From positions 136,790,786-136,854,785 of the forward strand of contig OX104127.1 of NCBI GenBank assembly GCA_944470555.2: DNA of 64,000 nucleotides, given 5' to 3'. The notes below the pieces were generated by a model that had not been told where the DNA came from, ran no database searches, and saw nothing but the letters and a program-made list of their open reading frames with translations. The position numbers and the translations under genes were made by a program. Numbering within the stretch: the stretch's first letter is position 1; every line of letters starts with the position of its first letter. This document shows positions 59,901-63,060 of this stretch, one piece after another. This stretch comes from Heterobilharzia americana. Taxonomy: Eukaryota > Platyhelminthes > Trematoda > Strigeidida > Schistosomatidae.

Positions 59901-61779
59901 AGCTAACTTACTGTTCTTGTTTATCATTAATTGTATTATTATTTCTTTCTCTTGGGTTCCTAGTGAAGCATATGGCTTCACTAGCACGCCTCCATTGCAC
60001 TCTCTTCTCTTTTGAACCTGGCTCCACCACTGCCCAGAAGCTTTCACTTCTCCCTTACACGGTCTCCTCCATGTCACCCTCACCTCAGACACCCAACTCG
60101 TCGTTTCCCCTTTGGATTCCACTCGACGGCCTGACCTGGCGTGTGATGTCCCCAAATCGTCTTGTCAGTGTATGCCCAATCCAATCCAATCCAATTCATC
60201 TCCACTTTCTTCTAGTGCATATTTGTTGGGTGATGGGTGATGGGTTCTTGGTTGGTTGGTTGGTTGGTTAGTTGGTTGACTGTCCAGAGTTGCTTGTTGC
60301 TTATTCTTATTATTGTGACCATCTGATCTTGAGTATTGAGTGCGTGTAGGTGTCAGCTGTTGATGATGTATGTGTGTGTAGTTTGTTGGGAATGCTTTTG
60401 GTGACACGCCAAGTCTCTCAACTGTAACATGGAAGCACTGAGTTAGTTGACTGACATTCGTTTTGAAAATCTGGATCTTGTTGATGCTTTCTGCTGAGTG
60501 GAATGGATTACTTCAGATTAATGTAGTAAGACCTGTGTTGGTGTCTTTCGGATAGTGGCTGACTTTGAATTCCTCATGTGTGCGTGTGTTGCTTGTAGTT
60601 GAGACGATGGTGTGTATGTAGGTGGATGAGAGAGATGACTTGCTTTAGATTTCTCCCATTGATGTTGGTTGGTTTGTTGTGTATTTTCATCACCTGTGTG
60701 TTGTGTGCATTCAGTTGAAGTGGTGTTTTGGCTGTCCTACCTCTTCTATCAACTTGTTGGTTTTTTGCTTGTCGATCTTTGAGTTTGTGCGACAAGACGT
60801 TAGACATGAATCATCATGGGTGAAATCCAAATGGTGTAAAGTCTTTTCATTGGTCAGCCAGCATATACCCTTCTTTTCACAGCTCCTCACGGTTTGTTGC
60901 GTGATGTAGTTGAGTCCAGTCTACCAGAATGGGGAAGATGATCGGTGATAGTAGGTGGCAGCCTTGTCTTATTTTGTCTTCACTTCATAGGTGTCACTGA
61001 GCTTTCGATTGTGAATCACTTGACTGGCATGTAGCATCATATAGCACATAGTTGTTGAATGAGGTGGATCAAGGCTTGTGGTATTCTGTAGTGTTGAAGC
61101 AGTTTCCAAATTTTTTTTCGGTCGACACTCGAAGGTTTTTTCAAAATCGATGAAGTTGAGGTAGACAGTTGCCACTCTGTCATTCTATGATGTTGCGTAG
61201 CGTTGTGTTGCAATTTTACCCTCACATGATTTGTTCTTCCTGAAGACAGCCAGCCAGCCTATTGCGGTCGTTATTTTGAATCATTATAATCAGTGTTAAT
61301 TCTGGTCACCCTATGATTCCATCAAATATAAAAATTTCTATAATGGCTTGCATACTCATAAATCTATCACTTCTTTATTTCTTCCATCATATTTGAACAG
61401 CAAGTATTTGTAGCACAAAGAAATCGTTTTATTCAAGTAATATTATAAATTTACGCACTACTCTGTCGGCTATCTTCTAGTCTATCAGTAACATTTTATT
61501 CTATTTGCCAGTTTTCATTTTACTATCAAGAAACATGTATGCATATGGTTATTGTTGTTATTGTTTTTTTGTTGTTTTGTTTGCTGATATCAGGTTAAAC
61601 CGTCAGTTGCCAGCCTAAATTCTTGTTTCACTTACATTGTAAAAGTACCTGCAAATATTGTCAGTGTATTAGAAAAGAAAGAAACCGATAAATCTCATGT
61701 CTATATTTGGATTGGGAATAAATCATCTCTAGAAGACAAAGAGTTGGCTAATAGTTTAAGCAAGAAAATCTTTGATTGG
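20566..61779 (+). CDS. FLII: Protein flightless-1 homologue (LRR plus gelsolin repeats), 3' end outside window
   Basis: Twelve exons: 20566-20985, 22767-23048, 26760-26888, 28892-29162, 31206-31470, 34832-35056, 39691-40085, 44329-44818, 46958-47272, 54318-54677, 58204-58593, 61594-61779. Exons 1-5 encode about 450 residues of leucine-rich repeats, exon 6 a basic/charged linker, and exons 7-12 gelsolin-like repeats, in the same order and with the same landmarks as animal flightless-1. Known roles: actin binding and remodelling, and scaffolding in signalling and nuclear-receptor coactivation. All junctions keep frame except for one missing base within exon 5. Intron 6 uses a GC donor. The last gelsolin repeat(s) were not found before the window ends. 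Introns reach 7 kb because of transposons, so the gene spans more than 41 kb. Confidence 0.92.
21370..21580. repeat. Dispersed repeat (also at 29700-29910)
   Basis: The two loci share AAAATCAGCATTCCAAGT, ATCAGCCGCTAAGA, TTTGAACTTCAACCTT and CATGTTACTGTGTAGGCAGG over more than 100 bases at high identity. No coding frame recognised. Confidence 0.7.
21590..21960 (+). pseudogene. CR1/jockey-like retrotransposon C-terminal fragment, copy 2
   Basis: Aligns along its length with 9480-9880 (TTACATTGCATAGGGCTTTG, CTGATTAATACTGTAGTTGA, CTAGCACGCATCTTATGTGA). More decayed. Confidence 0.6.
22141..22210 (-). ncRNA. Hammerhead ribozyme motif, core intact
   Basis: The - strand reads ATCCAG-CTGACGAG-(stem II)-GAAAC-GCGCGTC-CTGGAT. 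Stem I (ATCCAG/CTGGAT) and stem III pair perfectly and the GTC cleavage triplet is present. Stem II has two internal mismatches (GCCCC against GGAAC), so activity is uncertain. Confidence 0.65.
22421..22483 (+). ncRNA. Hammerhead ribozyme motif, weakened
   Basis: ATTCAG-CTGATGAG-TCTGAAGCAGGAT-GAAAC-ACTCTTT-CTTAAT. Both core boxes are intact; stem I has one mismatch and stem III is broken. Confidence 0.55.
22767..23048 (+). CDS. FLII: FLII exon 2: LRRs
   Basis: Acceptor ATTTTAG, donor GAG|GTAAAT, 94 codons in phase 0. LRR cores [52 protein letters not shown] and [17 protein letters not shown] are regular 23-residue repeats; the last matches the family's NPL.HAQLR segment. Confidence 0.92.
24330..24960 (+). 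mobile_element. Family 2 non-LTR retrotransposon 3' end
   Basis: The + strand reads, with stops and shifts, [48 protein letters not shown] and then the non-coding word ATCGGTCACAATGGTGAAGA. This is the C-terminus and 3' UTR of an RTE-like reverse transcriptase related to 40340-41040. Confidence 0.6.
25425..25850. mobile_element. Palindromic hammerhead SINE pair, family A
   Basis: - strand ribozyme remnant 25431-25490 (CTGACGAG kept, GAAAC box deleted) and + strand remnant 25681-25736 (CTGATGAG kept, GAAA changed to AAAA), with tRNA-like heads between. Confidence 0.65.
26460..26595 (-). mobile_element. Hammerhead SINE family A, single copy
   Basis: A ribozyme end and a short part of the tRNA-like head (complement of GGATAACGCCCTGGCGTTTG) lie on the - strand. 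No inverted partner. Confidence 0.65.
26464..26528 (-). ncRNA. Hammerhead ribozyme motif, core and stem II intact
   Basis: The - strand reads CATCCAG-CTGATGAG-TCCCAAATAGGAC-GAAAT-GTGCGTC-CTCAAT. Core boxes, GTCC/GGAC stem II and the GTC cleavage triplet are intact; stem III has one wobble; stem I has two mismatches. Confidence 0.65.
26760..26888 (+). CDS. FLII: FLII exon 3: LRRs
   Basis: Acceptor CCTTCAG, donor ATG|GTACGT, 43 codons. [19 protein letters not shown] and [19 protein letters not shown] continue the repeat ladder. An in-frame extension upstream exists but is the polypyrimidine tract of the acceptor. Confidence 0.9.
27039..27137. repeat. Perfect-ended hairpin, about 99 bases
   Basis: TAATTCCACAGTTTTGCATG at the left pairs with CATGCAAAACCGTGGAATTA at the right, separated by about 50 bases. 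Either a short MITE or a structured RNA; it sits about 150 bases after FLII exon 3. Confidence 0.6.
27520..27840. mobile_element. Palindromic hammerhead SINE pair, family B
   Basis: - strand remnant (27540-27610, core CAGAAGAG) and + strand copy (27620-27840) with tRNA-like head GTGGCTCAACGGTAACGTG / GGGTCCGATCCC and ribozyme CTGAAAAG...GAAACAGTTGTC (G8 mutated). The heads overlap in the middle. Confidence 0.6.
28625..28770 (+). repeat. Degenerate tRNA-like SINE remnant (family D)
   Basis: GCTGTGGCTAAAAGACTAGT, B-box-like GGGTCCGAACCCC, then a tail ending GTGGCTCATTGTCTAC. It lies just before FLII exon 4. Confidence 0.4.
28892..29162 (+). CDS. FLII: FLII exon 4: LRRs
   Basis: The acceptor is GAATCCAG. 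The reading [57 protein letters not shown] and [16 protein letters not shown] gives four repeats. [10 protein letters not shown] is a family landmark. Donor A|GTGAGT after one base of a Ser codon. Confidence 0.92.
29392..29432. repeat. (CA)n followed by (CT)n microsatellite
   Basis: Eight or more CA units then about ten CT units. Confidence 0.9.
29700..29910. repeat. Dispersed repeat, second copy of 21370-21580
   Basis: Shares more than 100 bases including GTTTTGAACTTCAACCTTG and TTACTGTGTAGGCAGGAG. Function unknown. Confidence 0.7.
30245..30725. mobile_element. Hammerhead SINE pair, family B
   Basis: The - strand ribozyme (30270-30360) keeps CTGAGGAG and GAAAC with a wobble-paired stem II but the cleavage triplet reads ACT. 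The spacer is present to about 30540. The + strand right half (30580-30725) has CTGATCAG and GGAAC, so its core is lost. Confidence 0.6.
31206..31470 (+). CDS. FLII: FLII exon 5: last LRRs, frame broken by one base
   Basis: Acceptor TTTGTCTAG; the first two bases complete Ser. The frame reads [20 protein letters not shown] then [14 protein letters not shown] and runs to a TGA at 31331. From about 31309 homology continues in another frame: [18 protein letters not shown], then [13 protein letters not shown]. The exon is 265 bases where the flanking phases require 264 or 267; the protein alignment favours one lost G near 31309. Donor AAG|GTAGTG, phase 0. Either a sequence error or a real lesion. 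Confidence 0.82.
31585..32205. mobile_element. Complete palindromic hammerhead SINE, family B
   Basis: The best-preserved pair: - strand half 31585-31800, spacer, + strand half 31990-32205. The inverted words AATCTAATGGTCCATATTTT and ATATGGACCATTGGATTCCG flank the two tRNA-like heads, so the symmetry extends beyond the SINE halves. It lies in FLII intron 5, about 115 bases after exon 5. Confidence 0.7.
31621..31680 (-). ncRNA. Hammerhead ribozyme motif (family B), nearly intact
   Basis: The - strand reads GCACTG-CTGAAGAG-TCCCATACTAGGAC-GAAAA-AGCTGTC-CAGTGC. Stem I and stem II pair perfectly, both boxes and the GTC cleavage triplet are present; one stem III pair is lost (C15.2 to A). Confidence 0.65.
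32540..32830 (+). mobile_element. Family 2 retrotransposon 3' end
   Basis: Contains GAAGACTTGGTGACATGGAT and AAAATCGATCACAATGATGC, near-identical to the complement of 40340-40440. Confidence 0.6.
32875..34125. other. AT-rich part of FLII intron 5
   Basis: No exon or named repeat. The - strand of 33537-33957 has two overlapping open stretches of under 80 codons with no recognised domain. Confidence 0.4.
34130..34540 (+). mobile_element. Family 2-like retrotransposon 3' end
   Basis: Contains GTCAGTGCATGAAGTCCTTT, CAGTGGTTGGAGACTTTAGG and GATATACCTCAGAACCGATG, the same order as at 56280-56650. Confidence 0.55.
34832..35056 (+). CDS. FLII: FLII exon 6: basic/charged linker, GC donor
   Basis: Acceptor GGATAG, 75 codons in phase 0. 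[16 protein letters not shown] is the basic patch after the LRRs, followed by an E/K-rich helix and [12 protein letters not shown], which matches the family sequence leading into gelsolin repeat 1. The donor is GAG|GCATGT; the nearby GT would bring a stop codon. Confidence 0.88.
35057..35062 (+). promoter_or_regulatory. FLII: Non-canonical GC 5' splice site (GC-AG intron)
   Basis: GATGAG|GCATGT joined to ATATTAG|GATACC keeps phase 0 and the conserved protein. Use of the GT four bases later gives TGA across the junction. GC-AG introns are a known minor class of U2 introns. Confidence 0.7.
35335..35830. mobile_element. Palindromic hammerhead SINE pair, family A
   Basis: - strand copy with ribozyme 35341-35408 (stem I and GAAAC/GCGCGTC intact, CTGATGAG changed to ATATCGAG) and tRNA-like head 35420-35490; + strand copy with ribozyme 35655-35722 (core TTAACGAG) and family tail to about 35830. 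Confidence 0.68.
35885..36540. other. FLII intron 6, no feature recognised
   Basis: An open stretch of 109 codons on the - strand (35887-36216) has a hydrophobic start but no splice context, domain or codon pattern to support a gene. 36470-36560 resembles 27180-27290 (CTCAATATTT.CAATACTA.. pattern), a minor repeat. Confidence 0.35.
36545..36645 (+). mobile_element. tRNA-headed SINE family C, truncated
   Basis: Begins in the anticodon region and reads CGCCGGTTGGAATCCGGCCG then CGGTCC and the family tail TTTTCACCTCACCTGCAATC. Confidence 0.5.
36870..37950 (-). mobile_element. RTE-type retrotransposon, 5'-truncated, antisense to FLII
   Basis: The - strand matches the 3' third of the intact element at 50619-53834, from the codons after the FADD box ([20 protein letters not shown]) to the last residues and the ATTTATT-type 3' end. 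It carries a very long (TTGG)n tract within the coding region and many stops. Lies in FLII intron 6. Confidence 0.8.
37173..37356. repeat. (TTGG)n microsatellite inside an RTE copy
   Basis: About 45 TTGG units with two early interruptions. On the - strand it is (CCAA)n, read as repeated Asn-Gln-Pro-Thr. It occupies the place of the ACCAACCAAG in the intact element near 53536. Confidence 0.95.
37951..39360. other. FLII intron 6, unassigned
   Basis: Two + strand open stretches (38180-38422 and 38427-38729) lack recognised motifs and splice support. No repeat family named. Confidence 0.35.
39365..39640 (+). mobile_element. Hammerhead SINE family A, nearly full length
   Basis: The tRNA-like head is clear: A box TGGCGTAGTGGATAACGCTC, B box about 39426 (CCGAATCC). 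The ribozyme 39462-39525 lost four bases of the first box (CTGGGTCC for CTGATGAGTCC) but keeps CGAAAT and both stem I strands. The tail GGCATCCGCATAGGAGCCCA ends 50 bases before FLII exon 7. Confidence 0.72.
39691..40085 (+). CDS. FLII: FLII exon 7: gelsolin-like repeat 1
   Basis: Acceptor ATATTAG. It codes [68 protein letters not shown] and [14 protein letters not shown], all gelsolin-repeat landmarks (strand with YY.IG, the AA.AV.L...LG helix). Ends two bases into an Arg codon, donor AG|GTATTT. Confidence 0.93.
40340..41040 (-). pseudogene. Family 2 non-LTR retrotransposon 3' end, longest copy
   Basis: The - strand reads [18 protein letters not shown]-type VNLH segment, [33 protein letters not shown] and [25 protein letters not shown] and RGGQTKTWHQS are common motifs of RTE-like C-termini. 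Several stops. Confidence 0.65.
41268..43959 (-). mobile_element. RTE-type element with both ends, endonuclease region deleted
   Basis: It has the same 3' end and the same 5' end (complement of CTAGTTACTAGCCGGTCCTA) as the intact element, and is flanked by AACTCAGGTTAT at 41256-41267 and AACTCTGGTTAT at 43960-43971, a 12-base duplication with one mismatch. Near 43750 the sequence jumps from the GCCAGTTGGTGAAAGCCTTC region to the region before AAAGCTGGTGATAGAC, removing about 790 bases, i.e. the APE endonuclease. Reverse-transcriptase remnants (DGIP, QVIHN.KLSD.YEVKT) hold stops. Confidence 0.78.
44329..44818 (+). CDS. FLII: FLII exon 8: gelsolin repeat 1 end and repeat 2 start
   Basis: Acceptor TTCCATAG, donor [48 protein letters not shown] and [11 protein letters not shown] are gelsolin-like; a Ser/Gln/Pro-rich insertion (around [12 protein letters not shown]) precedes [19 protein letters not shown], which begins the next repeat. 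Confidence 0.93.
45055..45180 (-). mobile_element. tRNA-headed SINE family C, left member of an inverted pair
   Basis: The - strand reads GAGCTCATTTAGTAGAGAAT-type A box, then CGCTGGTTCGAATCCGGTCG and the tail ATTTTC.TTTCACCTTCAATC. Faces the copy at 45355. Confidence 0.6.
45355..45470 (+). mobile_element. tRNA-headed SINE family C with well-kept tRNA-like head
   Basis: TAGCTCAGCTGGTAGAGC (A box and D arm), then CGCTGGTTCGAATCCGGC (perfect T arm and B box), closed by GGACC/GGTCC. The acceptor stem has two mismatches and the anticodon stem is poor, and the tail is that of the SINE, so it is not called a working tRNA. Confidence 0.65.
45700..46760 (-). pseudogene. Penelope-like retroelement fragment (RT plus GIY-YIG)
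   Basis: The - strand gives [31 protein letters not shown] (where YVDD is expected), [19 protein letters not shown], then [20 protein letters not shown] and [16 protein letters not shown]. The order is right for the RT then the endonuclease of a Penelope-like element. Catalytic Asp pair altered and frames broken. Lies in FLII intron 8. Confidence 0.78.
46958..47272 (+). CDS. FLII: FLII exon 9: gelsolin-like repeat 2
   Basis: Acceptor TTTGTTTAG, donor CAA|GTAAGT, 105 codons. [38 protein letters not shown] and [20 protein letters not shown] match the flightless-1 second repeat. Phase 0 at both ends. Confidence 0.92.
47535..48510 (-). pseudogene. CR1-like retrotransposon reverse-transcriptase 3' part
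   Basis: The - strand reads [26 protein letters not shown] (for YADD.KIW), [66 protein letters not shown] and [15 protein letters not shown]. This is the palm-to-C-terminus order of CR1/jockey-like ORF2. The catalytic motif is changed and frames are interrupted. Confidence 0.8.
48985..49270 (+). pseudogene. Penelope-like GIY-YIG fragment
   Basis: [20 protein letters not shown], then [19 protein letters not shown]. CxC.ARYIG and the following HL(V)D..H pattern match the endonuclease module also seen at 8031-8640. Confidence 0.7.
49575..49945 (-). repeat. Left inverted-repeat arm
   Basis: Outer end ATTGATTTATCAGATTTATC mirrors the right arm. Identity is high up to TGTAATCACATACATAG and weaker over the last 30 bases. 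Confidence 0.85.
50170..50540 (-). pseudogene. Possible Penelope-like linker remnant
   Basis: The - strand reads [20 protein letters not shown] and [13 protein letters not shown], resembling the EI.YLK..FL.NNYP..FI segment between RT and endonuclease of Penelope-like proteins. Short and partly decayed. Confidence 0.4.
50608..50618 (+). repeat. Target-site duplication, left copy (TTTCAGAAAAA)
   Basis: Identical to 53835-53845 across the RTE element. The exact 3' limit is uncertain by a few bases because of the A run. Confidence 0.75.
50619..53834 (+). mobile_element. Full-length RTE-type non-LTR retrotransposon
   Basis: A 3.2 kb element with a single open reading frame, a GC-richer composition than the intron, a 3' end of (TAA)n with no poly(A), and an identical 11-base duplication on each side. 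These are RTE-clade features. It has the same orientation as FLII and sits in intron 9. Confidence 0.88.
50808..53819 (+). CDS. Endonuclease-reverse transcriptase of the RTE element
   Basis: From the first in-frame ATG, 1003 residues without a stop. Residues about 25-265 form an APE-type endonuclease: [33 protein letters not shown] and SDHYLV hold the expected catalytic Asn, Glu, Asp and His. About 490-760 form the reverse transcriptase: [50 protein letters not shown] and FADDLCLMS (catalytic FADD), then FTYLGS. The C-terminus has [13 protein letters not shown] and [14 protein letters not shown]. There is a HHHH-Q5 stretch near residue 790. Open upstream to 50685 but without ATG. Function: target-primed reverse transcription of its own RNA. 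Intact, so possibly recently active. Confidence 0.92.
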   Translation: MTPVGESLREANWPMCLLSMKAKVNVGTWNVRTMFEPSKAAQIAKEMRRYNIEVLGICESRWNGSGLSKLSTGESIIYSGHPDANHEHTEGVAIMMSSRASKALMQWEPISSRIMSARFNSKGRKVTIIQCYAPTNNAEQEKKEEFYRQLQSTLDKTSVGDIKILMGDMNAKLGGDNTGRELTMGREALGEMNENGELFAEFCAFNDLVIGGSVFRHKDIHKATWISPDGHTKNQIDFISISRKWRRSLLNTRSRRGADVGSDHYLVQGTFEIKLKAFKEAGDRPQFKYNTRKLKDETTKEIFKAAIKTKWETSRDIPEETCVEEHWKSLKAMWKETCTTVLGRKKKEDKEWISTDTWKLIEERRMVKQKINQCKDAQRQEELSTMYKTLDKEVKKSARKDKRHFYDTLASEAEQAAGKRDLTTLYQITRLLSGKRPTQMKPIKDEEGNLITKEEKQRKRWADHFKKLLNRPPPALRPEIPPAAAELQVNINPPTKMEVLNAIKLLKCGKAAGPDGIPPEALRTDAETTADMLTPLLQKVWREEKVPDDWKKGYLVKLPKKGDLSACKNWRGITLLSTPSKILSRIILERLKDALDSKLRPEQAGFRKYKSCADQIATLRIIIEQSVEWQSALYLNFIDFEKAFDSVDREVIWKLLQYYGVPQTFIRLIQQLYEDATCQVIHNGKLSDAFEVKTGVKQGCLLSPMIFLIVVDWIMQQTVGSEKRGIHWTTEKNLEDLDFADDLCLMSHKLEDLQAKTNKLTEEAAKTGLQVNIEKTEVMKIPHHHHQQQQQTPITVNGRNLKEVTSFTYLGSTVSTTGGTDEDVKVRIGKARQAFISLKPVWRSSALSMRNKIRIFNTNVKSVLLYGSETWRVTKGISNKLQTFINNCLRSLLKIRWPEKISNKELWERTNQEPITQQICRKKWRWIGHTLRRPTEDITRQALEWNPHGKRRVGRPRVTWRRSCEEEMRASGLSWNQVQKISENRGHWRRATEALCSTRNPRD
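53835..53845 (+). repeat. Target-site duplication, right copy
   Basis: TTTCAGAAAAA follows the (TAA)n tail and matches the left copy. Confidence 0.75.
53836..54203 (+). repeat. Right inverted-repeat arm
   Basis: Inverse of 49575-49945. Its inner end starts within the RTE target-site duplication. Confidence 0.85.
54318..54677 (+). CDS. FLII: FLII exon 10: repeat 2-3 linker and start of repeat 3
   Basis: Acceptor TTGTTTAAG, donor TGG|GTAAGA, 120 codons. [18 protein letters not shown] and [18 protein letters not shown] are conserved flightless-1 segments. The upstream intron of about 7 kb carries the intact retrotransposon. Confidence 0.92.
54805..55735 (-). mobile_element. RTE-type retrotransposon, 5'-truncated, antisense to FLII
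   Basis: Same subfamily and nearly the same 5' cut point as 36870-37950 ([20 protein letters not shown]). Carries a short (TTGG)6-like tract at the same codon site. In FLII intron 10. Confidence 0.8.
55740..56279. other. Unassigned part of FLII intron 10
   Basis: Slightly GC-richer than pure intron and adjacent to the family 2 fragment that follows. It may be its decayed coding part, but no motif can be read. Confidence 0.35.
56280..56650 (+). mobile_element. Family 2-like retrotransposon 3' end
   Basis: Contains CCAGTCCAGTCATTTAAGTC, ATGGCTCGGAATCGATGTCA and GTGTGCTCACATGAGG, parallel to 34130-34540. Confidence 0.55.
56690..56885 (+). mobile_element. Hammerhead SINE family B
   Basis: Short left remnant, then + strand GCGCACTG-CTGAGCAA-TCCCGTACTGGGAC-GAAAC-AGCTGTC-CAGTGC. 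Stems I, II and III are good but G8 of the core is C, which should block cleavage. Confidence 0.62.
57432..57503 (-). ncRNA. Hammerhead ribozyme motif, core intact
   Basis: The - strand reads CATCCAG-CTGACGAG-TCCCAAATACGAT-GAAAT-GCGCATC-CCGGAT. Both boxes, the ATC cleavage triplet and two stem III pairs are intact; stem I has one mismatch; stem II has a wobble and a mismatch. Confidence 0.65.
57603..57671 (+). ncRNA. Hammerhead ribozyme motif with one core substitution
   Basis: TCTAG-CTGACGAG-TCCCAAATAGGAC-GAGAC-GCGCATC-CTGGAT. Stem II is perfect. The GAAA box reads GAGA, expected to inactivate. Confidence 0.65.
58169..58203 (+). repeat. (CT)n tract forming the polypyrimidine tract of FLII exon 11
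   Basis: About 17 CT units with one CC, ending directly in the CAG acceptor. Confidence 0.9.
58204..58593 (+). CDS. FLII: FLII exon 11: gelsolin-like repeat 3
   Basis: The acceptor CAG directly follows a (CT)n tract. It starts with an acidic run ([20 protein letters not shown]), a feature of the family, then [36 protein letters not shown] and [14 protein letters not shown]. Donor GAA|GTAAGT, 130 codons, phase 0. Confidence 0.93.
59000..59115 (+). mobile_element. SINE family B 3' end
   Basis: AGAGGACGAAACAAACTGTT (remnant of the second ribozyme box) and the tail CTAATGTCAGTACACGATGA. Confidence 0.55.
59116..59930. other. FLII intron 11, no feature recognised
   Basis: AT-rich with an (ATT)n run near 59120. 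No exon or named repeat. Confidence 0.4.
59934..61285 (-). mobile_element. RTE-type retrotransposon, 5'-truncated, antisense to FLII
   Basis: Extends further 5' than 54805-55735, to the codons of RPEQAGF. The - strand keeps [29 protein letters not shown] and, near its end, [17 protein letters not shown]. Stops throughout. Contains a (TTGG)6-like tract at the same site as its sisters. Confidence 0.8.
61594..61779 (+). CDS. FLII: FLII exon 12: gelsolin-like repeat (part)
   Basis: Acceptor GATATCAG, donor TGG|GTATGT, 62 codons. [20 protein letters not shown] and [20 protein letters not shown] are the start and core strand-helix of a gelsolin repeat. The following exon is not in the remaining 2.2 kb as far as I can see. 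Confidence 0.9.
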
Positions 61780-61834
61780 GTATGTGCTTTTCATTTTCTG
61801 TCAGTTGTTTTTGGTTATCTGTATCGAGTTGCTT

Positions 61835-62330
61835 GGTTTTGGCTAGCAGAGGATTCTATGACGCGCGTTTCATCCTACTTGGGACTCTTTAGCTGGATCT
61901 ACCTACAACCTAGTGCAGATAGTGTGTTGTCCCAACTGGGACTCGAACCTTGTACTTATCGTTTCAAATGCCAAGGCGTTATCCACAAGTCCATTTAGAT
62001 ATGATAACCACTTCTTGTACAACAGGCATCAGTTATTACCGTCTGTTGATGTACTTATAATTTTCCGTTGTTTTACTTGATCGAATTGTTCGACCACTGT
62101 GTTGACGCGATAGTTACGAGGTACTTGGGTGTAGGCAAATCCTGTTGATGAGTCTCAAATAGGGTGAAACACGCATCCTTGGTTCGTCTGCTAGCCAAAA
62201 CCAGGTAACCATAATTAATGTTCAGGTAATATCGAGCCACCTGGATAGGGGCCCATATACCAACAAAGGTTGAACAATTCGATTCCAATAAAACAACGAA
62301 GAATTACAAGTATATCAATAAATAGTAATG
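61835..62330. mobile_element. Palindromic hammerhead SINE pair, family A, with tail
   Basis: Same structure as 22130-22620: - strand ribozyme 61839-61906 (core CTAAAGAG), tRNA-like head, spacer TACAACAGGCATCAGTTATT, + strand ribozyme 62129-62196 (TTGATGAG, GAAAC, ATC). Sits only about 55 bases after FLII exon 12. Confidence 0.7.
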
Positions 62331-62569
62331 TCTGTATCGATGTTTAATTTATTTTAAAGGTGACTAAGTTTTTTTTAAATTTTTGAAAAGACCTTCCTGT
62401 CAGTATTTTTGCTTTTGGCTGATTATAAAACTATGTAGCCACTAAATAACAGGGTTCTTATCGAAGAATTCTATGAAGTATAATAGAGAATATTTTTAGC
62501 TCAGGAGAATAATTTTGATGATGTGTTCTTTGAGCTGGACTTGATTTCTACTTGATGATTTGATCATCT

Positions 62570-63060
62570 TAAGGTAGTATTCATCGTGAATTGGCATCAG
62601 TCGGAGGACAATTGAAAACTTATGAGCACTGGAGAGGTGTTTTATCCTAGTATAGGACTCCTCAGCAGTACACGGCCACGATGCAGGTGGGGACTGAACT
62701 CAGGATCTTCAGGTTTCATGGTGAGCGTGTTAAGCGCTTAGCCACTGGGTATTTAGTTCAGTGGTTCACAGTTGCCAATTTTTGTCAACTCACGATATAG
62801 TATGACTGTCACCCAAGGTCTTTAGATAGCATCCACTTCCCTTCCGAGCGGTTGACCTCACAATTCACGGCTTCTTATTACAACTTCAGGATATCCATCT
62901 AGAAGAATGTCACTTGTGAGCACTATACAGTAATGCACTTTAAGGTTAATGGGAATTCGAATTTTGAATACTCTCAGATTTTTGATACCTCCCGTATTGA
63001 TGTCAGTCCGCGATGAATGCTATCTTAAAATTAAAATCCCCATTAACCTCAAAATATACA
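62570..63060. mobile_element. Hammerhead SINE pair, family B, degraded
   Basis: The - strand half has CTGAGGAG intact but GAAAC changed to AAAAC; stem I strand CAGTGCTC is present. The spacer (CAGTGGTTCACAGTTGCCAA ... TTCACGGCTTCTTA) follows, then only the right-hand tail GATGTCAGTCCGCGATGAAT. Confidence 0.6.
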
